Positions 55,953-64,000 of a stretch of 64,000 bases of DNA are shown here, piece by piece. A program made the translations under genes and the position numbers. This DNA comes from Arachis hypogaea (taxonomy: Eukaryota > Streptophyta > Magnoliopsida > Fabales > Fabaceae). The first letter of the stretch is position 1. Each line of letters opens with the position of its first letter. The stretch is taken from positions 53,365,353 through 53,429,352 of the forward strand of contig NC_092054.1 of assembly GCF_003086295.3 (NCBI RefSeq). Reading direction: 5' to 3'. Below the pieces are notes generated by a model that saw only the letters and a program-made list of their open reading frames with translations, ran no database searches and was not told where the DNA came from.

Positions 55953-56084
55953 ATGGGTCATCGTAAGCAACAAGGAATAAAGACGAGAGTCGGGCGATGG
56001 ACTTGGATATCCACCAGTCATAGCAACTCGAGGATCCACCAATTGAAGATGAAGATTTGTAGAGTCTTCGTGACCCTTCCCTGA
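55953..56084 (+). pseudogene. Element 5 short ORF in the extra-ORF position
   Basis: ATG directly after TCTATTACATTTTTTAGG, a 3' splice-site-like sequence, then about 43 codons (MGHRKQQGIKTRVGRW start) to a stop. I see no similarity to the core of the extra ORF; only the basic start is shared in character. Most of the coding region appears deleted, since the internal tract follows only about 30 bp later. Confidence 0.45.
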
Positions 56085-56094
56085 TCATAGCGAG

Positions 56095-56132
56095 CGCATG
56101 GTGGATCGTGCGAAGTTCAAGTGTGGGGGATT
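56095..56132 (+). promoter_or_regulatory. Element 5, internal tract with weak hairpin
   Basis: CGCATG (56095-56100) can pair with CGTGCG (56107-56112), one pair being T/U-G, around a six-base loop, followed by TTCAAGTGTGGGGGATT. The tract is clear, the hairpin only suggestive. Confidence 0.55.
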
Positions 56133-57625
56133 AGATCGACAAATTTGGTTGTAAAAAAATTCTCTTCCAAATACTTGCATTTTACTTTTGTTATTATTAT
56201 GTTTTTTTTTTGTTTTAGATTTCTTGTTAGCTATTTCGCTACCTTAAATTTGTTTAGTTTATTTGCATCTTGTTTTGGTTTGTAGATAATTTAGAGCTTT
56301 ATTCTAGTTTTAGTGCACTCTTTTTATTTAATATAGTTGGTATATATATCTTTTTATTTTTAGTTGAAATTGGATGAATGTGAATAATAGGACTTAGATT
56401 TTTTCCTATGTGTATGTGTTGAATTGAAAATAGTAGAGAATAAGAAAGAAACTTCAAATTTTATTTAATCATCCAACTAAAAAAATAATATCTCTTAGGG
56501 TATTTGGTTAGAATAACAAGTTCTCAAAAAAATATTTTTAGGACATTCCATTAACTTGAGTTAAAATTTTTCATTTTTTCATTGAACTTTCTTGAACAAG
56601 GATCGTAGAACATAGATTAATGCTTGAACACACAACCTAAAGAGACTTGAGCCTTTAATCTGCAGTTGTATACTTTTAACCACTATTTCATTTTTGTGTG
56701 TGTTATCCTCTCTATAATTGTAATCGTTGACTTGTTTAATTCTTAATGTCTAATATTTTGTGTATGTATGTATTTATATAATTGAGGTTATTGTTTTATG
56801 TGAACTCACTTATCCAAATAAACTTACCTTATCAATCTACTATTGTTAACTAATTTTGAGTCTAATAGATTTTTTTTTGTTTTTAGTTTTTAGCACAATA
56901 TTCTTCTAAGAGAAAAATTATGAATGCCCTCATTTTGATCTTTGAATATCTTAGAATAGTGAATATTGTATCATTCAAGTGTGGAAAAAAAAATATTGGT
57001 AGAGAAAAAGAGTGTATTGATTGAACATTTTGAAAATTAAAGAAATACATGCATGCATTATTATATTGTGAAAGCATATGCATTTATTCAAAAAAAAAAA
57101 AGAAAAATATTTGAAAGCAATAAATATTGTTCCATATGAAATTCCTAGGAGTAATAAGTGCATATGTGATGTGAATTAATTAAGAATGCATGGGTGTATG
57201 TAAAAAGTGAAGGGTAAAAATATAATGGGTAATAGAGTTTTGCATTATAGTTAAAGTTCTCTTGATAATTGTTTGCAAAATTTAATATTTGTTGATTGTT
57301 AAAAGAAGAATAAGTCTTAGAAACCAAGGTTATAAGATAAGTGAGTGATTTAACCCTATACACCAGAGCGATAAAAGAGTAAACACATCCGATGACAGTT
57401 CAAATGTTAAATTTTATGTTCCACCTATCATGAAAGATAACTTGCAAGTTTGTGCTTCTTTTAGAACTTAATTGATTAATGGGATTGAATTGCTTGATAT
57501 CACAACTTTGCCGTCTATGCTTAATTGTATTCTTGGACACCGATTTGTTCTAACTAAGTAGATTAGTTGTCACTAGATTAGATTGAACCTAGTTGTTGTT
57601 GTCCTTGTTGATTTCTCCTTCTTAG

Positions 57626-57663
57626 ATAGCATGAGAACATGCTATTGTTCAAGTGTGGAAAAT
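57626..57663 (+). promoter_or_regulatory. Element 5, hairpin plus 3' polypurine-type tract
   Basis: ATAGCATGAGAACATGCTAT (57626-57645), an 8-bp stem with an AGAA loop, then TGTTCAAGTGTGGAAAAT and the LTR start TGATCAACTCC at 57664. Confidence 0.75.
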
Positions 57664-59190
57664 TGATCAACTCCATTTTATTATTTAATTTTGTGTTAAA
57701 AGTGTAGAGTTTCTGAATTAATTTATGTATTTTTGATATTTTTGTGTATATTTTTCTCATTAAGTTTTATGGTTAAATTCTTGCTTTCTATGATTATAAT
57801 TTGCTAATTTTATTTCATAGGGTGTGATATGTTCTTATTTAAGATATTTCAGATTTTAAGGGAATTAGTGGTCTCAAATATTAAAGAAAACATGAGAAAT
57901 GAGGGAATTTCATGAAAAAATAAACATTGTCTATAAATACATGGATGCGTATGCATATTAAAATGTACACACATGATTTGTGAGAAAGCATCCGGAGATG
58001 TATACACACGATTTGTGTATCGCATCCTAGCATGCATACACATCCTTGGATGCACGTGATCATTAAAACTACACATGAAGTCACAATTTGGGCTGCAAAA
58101 CGGCCTTCAAACACCATATTTTTGAAGTATTTAAGGAGAAAATGTAAGAAAAACACCAAAAAATCTTTAGAATCAGTTTTTTAGTATGTTTTAGTGAATT
58201 TTAGAGAGGAAAGCTCCAACTTCTCTCTAGAATTTTTAGGGTTTCTACTTTAGTTCTCTCTTATTTTAGTTTTAATCTTGTTTTAGTTTAGTTTTATTTA
58301 TATTTTCATGTTCTATTATCTTACTTTACTAGGATTCTCTTGTTAGTTTCTTGTTTATATCATTTTAATTTATAAACTCTTGTTGGATTTATGTTTTTTT
58401 GATTAATTAATTTGATTTTTTATGTTTTGTTATTACTTAATATTGTTGTTATTATTGAATCTTTGTAGTGGATAGTCATAAGTTTTACTATTTCTTGCAA
58501 TTTATGAAGTTTTATGTTTATGCACTCTAGGTGTTTGACGAAATATTTAACTTAGTTATAGAATAGATTTTCATTCTTGACTTAGGTTGAGAACTTATGT
58601 GAACTTGAGTTACTAATATCCAAGTTGATTGATAATTTAGATATGTTAATTAATCTTGCCTCCAATAATGCTAATATTTTACTAATTCAATTAGTAGGTT
58701 GGTTAAGACATGTGGAATAGAATTAATTAAGCCTAATTGACTTTTCTCAACTTGTGGGAGTTGACAAATTGGGTTTGCTCTTTGTAGTTATCATGTTGTG
58801 GTTAGTAACAATGATAGTAATCCTAGACCCTCAACCATTGCCAAGATCTTTTAGAATTTGATTTAATTTTTTTACTAGTTAATTGCTTTAATTATCCTAA
58901 ATTTAATTTCTCTCATCATTTAGATATTGCATTACTCTTTAATTTTTTCTTATTTAAATTTTTTTCAATTTCAATCAAACTCTCAATTTTTCTCATACCT
59001 AATGATTGAGCACCCGATTGTGATTCTAAGGGAGAATGATCCGGGATTAAACTCTCAGTTATTGCTTTGAATTGTGACATCTTTTACTAAACTTTGATAG
59101 TGTTATTTGTTGGTTTAGAGCTACAACGAATTTTGATCTTTTAATCTTAAAAACTTCTAAACCGGTTCTTAGTACTTGTCATTAGTCATT
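57664..59190 (+). repeat. Element 5, 3' LTR
   Basis: Starts TGATCAACTCCATTTTATTA. A region at 57945-58060 carries 'gatgcgtatgcata', 'tgtatacacacg' and 'gcatgcatacaca' words in the place where other LTRs have their arrays. The late part resembles the Element 4 LTR in layout. The 3' boundary near 59190 is approximate and abuts the next LTR. Confidence 0.65.
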
Positions 59191-60200
59191 ATGCACACGA
59201 TACTCAAGAGGGGGCGAATTTAGTATCAAAGAACATTGATAAATTTCGTGAAATTTAAATGAATTTGAAGTAAAATGTACAAATTAATTTGTACTAGTAA
59301 TTTTCCAAAGACTTAAGTCACTTCATAAGTACTTAAAGGAGCGTTTACTTTTCACACCACTTAATAAAACATAAATAACTATGAATATAAAAGAGATTGG
59401 CATAGCCTCTTTGCCTATATCCAGTCCTCTCCACCAAGGTGTTGGAGATTTTACTATAACACCAAGCTTCTAGGATGCTTGACAAACCACTAGACAAACG
59501 AGCACTTGATGTATACCTCACGGTATATGATCACCACTCGTATATTCGGCCACTCCACTTAGAGACACATTCTCTAAAAATTCTCTTGAGTGCTTAATAT
59601 ATCTCTTTGGTATCCTCATCGAATATAGTGTATAAACAAGCATCACAACTTTGAAAAATCACACTCCAAATCACTTAACAAAAGAGCTACAAAACTCCCT
59701 TTTCATAACTTAAGAAAACAAAAATTGAAAGCTCTTAAGAAGAGTGAATAAATACAAATCAAGCTCTAATGAATACAAACTTGTATATATCTTAAATTAT
59801 ATATAAATCACTTTAAAATTGTACAGAAATTGATATATAAACTCAAGAAAGCTTAGAAGAAGTGTTGTGTATGAATTGAGGCTTCAACACACCTATTTAT
59901 AGCATCTTCAAAGTATTGAAACGTTGTAAGTTAAGTAGAACGGAGCTATTTTGTCAAAACTACCTGTTGCAAGCTTTTTGTTAGCAAAAGAATCGATATT
60001 CACTAGCCGTTGTATGAAAAAATTTAGAAGTTTATTCAAATGAAATAATTGATTCTTTTACACAAAGAATCGATTCTATGTGCTAGAGAATTAATTCTTT
60101 GGGCCACAGAATCGATTCCAAGGCTATACAGAATCAAACTCCAATTATGTAATGCCGGAGAATTGATTCAACAATGCATCAATTACAACATATCAATTCC
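59191..60200 (-). mobile_element. SIRE-like copia LTR (probable)
   Basis: On the reverse strand the end reads TTTGATACTAAATTCGCCCC followed by CTCTTGAGTATC, like SIRE-type copia LTR ends as I remember them. A TATA box with TATAAATA lies about 650-700 bp before that end. Upstream of it are repeated AGAATCGATTCT words (59990-60170). No copia coding sequence adjoins, so it may be a solo or truncated LTR. The start near 60200 is approximate. Confidence 0.5.
59894..59901 (-). promoter_or_regulatory. TATA box of the SIRE-like LTR
   Basis: Reverse strand TATAAATA within 'gatgctataaataggtgtg'. The context (GC-poor LTR, palindromic words upstream, long transcribed-like segment downstream) fits an LTR promoter. 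Confidence 0.55.
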
Positions 60201-60789
60201 ATCCAATTACACAATTCAGGCTTATTCCTAGTGGTACCTAGCCTAGGATTTCATATCACACTACATAGTATTTAAATAAAACTTAAACCATATCTTAATG
60301 TTGGTGATTTCCAAACTCTCAGAGCCTTGTAATCATTCCCGCACCAATATCACGCCAAGCAAGCTCCGCCTTACGCCCAAAATCAATCCAACAAGCTCTA
60401 ATCCATCTAATTACGTAATTTCACATAGTCTCAACCTAGGATTTTTGTATAAAATGGAGAAAATGAAAGGAATTAAGATTCCATACCTTGCTTTCCTTAA
60501 CCTTGGGCTGAAACCTCAAGAGCACTCAAGATTGGACTTCCCCTAAACAAGAGAAACCAAAAGCCTTCAATATTTAACCTCAAAAACGTGAAATTGAAAA
60601 GAATAGGAAACTGGGCATAAAATTTGAAATTTTTTACCGCTTTTTTAAAATAGAATTGAAAAGAATTCTAAGACAAACACGTGGCCACAAACGGTTCGTC
60701 AATCATAGCTCCGGAGAGAGTTATGGGCAAAAAAAGGAGAAGATGAATAGTGAAAATTGCTTCTTCTCGCTCTCTTCTCAGTAACTTGT

Positions 60790-60886
<97 letters not shown>

Positions 60887-61357
60887 ATTTCCTTGTTGAA
60901 AGGAGCTGAATGGCTCTTTGAGTGAGGGTTATAAGGGTTGGGTTATGGGCCTTGGACCCAATTTGGGCCTTGTTCACTTGTTTTAGCTCGTTGGCCCAAT
61001 TTTGGGGTAAAACCTTTAAGATTAGCACTTTAATTCATATTCCAGTTATTTCTACCTCCCAAATTATAAATTTTAGTTTCTTAACCTTCTTCACTCATAA
61101 TTAATTATCTCACTTGCAGTGCTGGATAGACTTAAGCCGGTACTGTCGGTTAAATTACCAATATGCATTTTTACGCATTTTTCCAAAATACATTACATGT
61201 TCCCTCTCAGAAAAATTCTTCGAATCCAATTATCATCGTTAGATTTTCAAATTCCTAAGTTTTAATTTTCGACCCCGTCCGGGCATATTTTAACCATTTT
61301 AATTTAATGATTAATTATCCAATTAGTCATTTTATAATTTTTTTTTGGGTCTACATC
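60201..61357 (-). repeat. Chromovirus LTR (5' part), reverse strand
   Basis: Outside it the reverse strand has AAATTTTGAGGGCAAAATTT and 'aattaggtggg', the usual chromovirus pre-LTR end, then the LTR start near 61357. Within it, 'cagtaccggcttaagtctat' and 'actgcaagtgagataatt' match the LTR starts at 11450 and in 55330-55440. It holds a long CT microsatellite and breaks into the SIRE-like LTR on the left. Confidence 0.65.
60790..60883. repeat. (CT)n microsatellite
   Basis: About 47 uninterrupted CT dinucleotides, the longest simple repeat in the window, located in a chromovirus LTR. On the LTR sense strand it is (AG)n. Confidence 0.97.
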
Positions 61358-62500
61358 CAACCCACCTAATTAAAAATTTTGCCCTCAAAATTTGCTCTCC
61401 AACTTTCATGTATGCTCCTCAAGAACTCCTCGACTCCAAGCAATCTTATCCAGAAAAACTTTCTCAACACCCAACCTAAGATCCGCAAGCTTACCTAACA
61501 TGTCATCACCATCACTGAATCAAAATAATAACTCTGTGCAACTATCAGTCCTTCCAATCCCTTAGATCTTAATTGCATTGAACGCTCAAATAATCCAAGA
61601 ACAAGTGATGCATTAACTATCAGTCCATCCTCAAAACCAAGTATAATCCAATCAGCGGCAAACACATGAAATCATGCTAGTTAAAAGCCACCGCAAAACC
61701 TTTAGTCCTAAATCCTCGACTTTATGAAAAGCTATCTACTTTTTTCCATATTGATACTACAACCCGCTTCCACTGCATCACTCTTATCGTTAGATATTAA
61801 GAATTTAATTATTCATTCATGTCACACTCTATTATTGGATCACAAAAATATATCTCTCATTTTAAAGCTTTATCAAACTAACCCAAATAATACTTATGTT
61901 CATCCTAAGACTCAAATCACAATTTAGGGCCTTAGTGCATCTCTAGGTTTAAATCAAATTCTTATTAGAATCCTTAATCTCAACAATCACATTACATAGG
62001 ACTTCAATGACAATCAAGGTACCTACTTAAGTTTTTCATCTTAAAGCACAAAATCATAACTTGATATAGTAGACAACCAAATAAATTCCATTTATCATAA
62101 CTAAAATTGAATGCCAATCAATGTCAATCCCAGCCAAATTCAAGCCTACGCCATGCTCTTCATTTCTACCTGCCTCTACACTCAACAATTCACCACCTAC
62201 CCAATGTTTTATCACCCTATAATATACAAGTAAATCCAAGATCAAATATGGTTATCCTCCCTAAAATTTCTCCACTTTAAAAGGAACTTCTCGATAACCT
62301 AGTCTAGTTACCATAGTTTTTGAAGCAGGAGTATGTACATGCAGCCCAATTAAGTTTGACACTTTTCATCCTAAACTCCCATCTCCATCATACACTACGA
62401 ATAAACATAGTGTTTCAGTATCATACGATGAAATTATAGTTCAATTACTAGTTTCACAATTACCTCAGATCAGAGAATCAGATCTAACTGCCTCCCGATT
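61358..62500 (-). other. Chromovirus interior remnant, no recognisable coding
   Basis: It lies between the pre-LTR end near 61395 and the gag remnant. Frames are short and match nothing I know. Pol has evidently been deleted and what remains is decayed or foreign AT-rich sequence. Confidence 0.4.
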
Positions 62501-63130
62501 TCCTGTGTGGACAATCCTTAACTAAAAGCCCTAGCGAACCACACTTGTAACATACCCAACCGGCATGGCTTATCCGGATGGTACGTTCCACATCTTAGGC
62601 ACTTCAAATTATCTGGTTGAGTCCTTGCCTACTTTCCCTTACCATGTCGCTGGCGGTTATTGTTTCTTCTGTAATTGTTCTGGCCCTGAGGACGTGGAGG
62701 GACATAACCATTCTGCTTAAAATTCTAGCTCTTTGGTGTAATCTTTTTTCCTTTCTCCTTTTTGTAGAATTTCTGGTGGTCACTCATTGCCACTGCAATC
62801 CTTCTCGAGCATTCTCTCATTACTTGACCTTTGTTGACCAACTCTGGAAAGCTCCCTATCTCCATTGTTACCACGACACTCAGAATATTACCTCCACCAT
62901 CATGCCCATAACCACATTTATTGCCATCTCCAGCTTGTTGTTCCATCCTATCTACTGCTCGGTTGGTTGCCATAGCAGCAGCATTAATGGCCATAGCTAT
63001 GTTTTCCATTGTGGCTATGAAATTAGTCAGACTACCTACCGGTACAGTTACCTCATTGTCTCTCTGTCCTCATCCATGAGTTGCCATTCAAGTCTTGTCC
63101 ACACCAAACGAGCGATATCAAAGTGATCAG
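62501..63130 (-). pseudogene. gag: Chromovirus (Tekay/Del-type) gag, internally deleted
   Basis: Reverse-strand frame 62725-63009 reads an Ala/Met-rich gag start (ATNRAVDRMEQQAGDG) and jumps to FPELVNKGQVMRECSRRIAV and DHQKFYKKEKGK, so the central gag domain is deleted. Further on, near 62520-62620, are zinc-knuckle remnants: CLRCGTYHPDKPC and, in another frame, CYKCGSLGLLVKDC, the latter with His replaced by Leu. PBS and LTR follow at the right in the correct order. Confidence 0.75.
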
Positions 63131-63284
63131 TCTTAATATCTCAAGTTAAGTGCTTCAAATTTCCAAAGGTATACTCATGAACTTCATGCTAAGCATATCA
63201 ATTAGATATCCTTAATAGTACGGCATAAAATCAGAGTATGCATTGAAGCATAAAGAGTCAATTCCTTTGGCTCACGAGGACAAA

Positions 63285-63298
63285 CTGCTTTGATACCA
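63285..63298 (-). other. Primer-binding site, initiator tRNA-Met type
   Basis: Reverse strand TGGTATCAAAGCAG, one base different from the standard TGGTATCAGAGC complement of initiator tRNA-Met. It lies three bases inside the LTR end at 63302 and upstream of the gag remnant, which sets the element's direction. Confidence 0.8.
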
Positions 63299-63301
63299 TA
63301 A

Positions 63302-64000
63302 TGCAATACCCTACCTTTATATTCTTATGCTCAAGTCATAAGTTAATGATAGTAAGGTGATACGACTCATGATAGAGTTGTAATACATACATACATACAT
63401 ACACACATACATACATACATACATATATTCTCTTATATATATATAAGAGAATATTAAACGAAAAATCTGAAGAGGAGTAAAAAAGAATTGCGAGCGCAAA
63501 CACACACGTATCGAAGAATAGTGCGTTCAGAAGAACAAGGAAAAATGAAAACTTAAAGGAAGAATAGAGTAAAGACAGAATATATATAAGTATGTATGAT
63601 AGCCACTAGCCAAGACCTGCAAAGTTTAGGTCGGCTAGGATTACAACATAATAAAACAGTTGATAACAGATCTTATCTTTCCCAAAATATATCAAGGTTT
63701 CAAAAGAAAATATATACATATACATCATCAAAGTTCTCTAAAATAAGGGGGAGAAATCCTAAATAAAATACAAAATATAATTTAAAATAAATTTCGCCGT
63801 CTTTTAGACAAACTCCAACTCACTATGGAGCACCAGAACCTGCATCTGAGAAACAAGGAATATATACAAAATGAGAATCTCCGACCCATAGGTTTTCAGT
63901 ACAGTAAAAATGCCAAATAGATACAATATAATATAACAGGAACTCTATAAGTAATCTTAATCTCTCATACATCAGTCTTTCCATCCTAGGTTCTTACTAA
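63302..64000 (-). repeat. Chromovirus 5' LTR, running off the window
   Basis: Starts (forward coordinates) TGCAATACCCTACC, the LTR's 3' end on the reverse strand. 63302-63600 is similar to the inverse of 43265-43498. 63840-63930 parallels 19800-19890. A CATA tetranucleotide run lies at 63389-63424, next to a palindromic 'attctcttatatatatataagagaat' stretch. Confidence 0.65.

Larger units (their letters stand above)
55531..57663 (+). mobile_element. Element 5: 3' interior of another Element-2-like family
   Basis: An upstream T-rich segment, a short ORF start at 55953, an internal tract at 56116, a non-coding region of about 1.5 kb and a 3' hairpin-tract module ending at the LTR start 57664. 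The order matches Elements 2 and 4. 5' LTR, PBS and ORF1 are missing. Confidence 0.65.

Noticed and set aside
63285..63298. Possible tRNA gene fragment (TGGTATCAAAGC)
   Set aside because: Only the primer-binding complement is present, placed exactly at an LTR edge; no tRNA fold extends from it. Likewise the TGGCGCC sites.
1..64000. Host gene, rRNA, snRNA or centromeric satellite
   Set aside because: I saw no exon-like protein outside retroelement families, no rRNA or tRNA sequence, and no satellite-length tandem array; the only long tandem arrays are the LTR triplication, the 0.4-kb duplication and microsatellites.

Overview
The window looks like intergenic, probably pericentromeric, DNA of a legume, most likely peanut (Arachis). 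It is AT-rich, contains no recognisable host gene, and is almost entirely nested and decayed LTR retrotransposons. The Arachis call rests on recalled similarity: LTRs opening TGATGAGCG and carrying CTGGCGTTTAACGCCAG words resemble the FIDEL/Athila-type Ty3-gypsy repeats that dominate peanut genomes. No database search was possible.

Layout. 1-3250: LTR scraps and a reverse-strand Tat-type gag-pro fragment with PBS and LTR. 3383-4224: long-arm foldback DNA element. 4664-5056 and 5902-6263: two MITE-like elements. 6390-10300: forward Tat-type gag-pro-RT fragment split by an LTR at about 8134-10120. 10570-11787: decayed chromovirus RT/RNase H and LTR start. 11788-19142: fragments of two forward FIDEL-like elements (gag-pro, then LTR-PBS-leader-gag). 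19336-43498: one reverse chromovirus LTR, opened by Element 1 (19907-40681, reverse, target duplication GACGC), which is itself opened by Element 2 (28266-38149, reverse, near-duplication GCCAG/GCAAG). 43285-44182: tandem duplication with large microsatellites. 44183-55530: another reverse chromovirus LTR, opened by Element 3 (45495-54628, forward, target duplication CCAAC). Most of the interior of Element 3 has been replaced by Element 4 (46993-52136). 55531-59190: 3' end of Element 5. 59190-64000: a SIRE-like copia LTR, a chromovirus LTR with a long CT tract, and a reverse chromovirus gag with PBS and LTR running off the window.

How the parts fit. Elements 1 and 2 keep LTRs, primer-binding site and polypurine tract but have no reverse transcriptase or integrase, so they look non-autonomous and would depend on enzymes made elsewhere. 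Element 1 has gag-pro (two stops) plus an extra 3' ORF. Element 2 has two uninterrupted ORFs (534 and about 434 aa), neither of them a recognisable gag or pol. The extra ORF recurs in Element 4 (broken). In Elements 2, 4 and 5 an ATG follows directly after a polypyrimidine-AG sequence, which suggests expression from a spliced RNA.

The most interesting signal is a repeated structural module. A 6-8 bp hairpin with a purine tetraloop (GGGA, AGGA or AGAA) is followed within a few bases by a tract of the form TTTAAGTKTGGKG. It sits immediately before the LTR of five elements, and a second copy lies inside four of them next to the extra ORF. Stem sequences differ between families but remain paired. 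A second pattern is that nearly every LTR family here carries an array of its own short palindromic word, and two families have a second array between their two ORFs.
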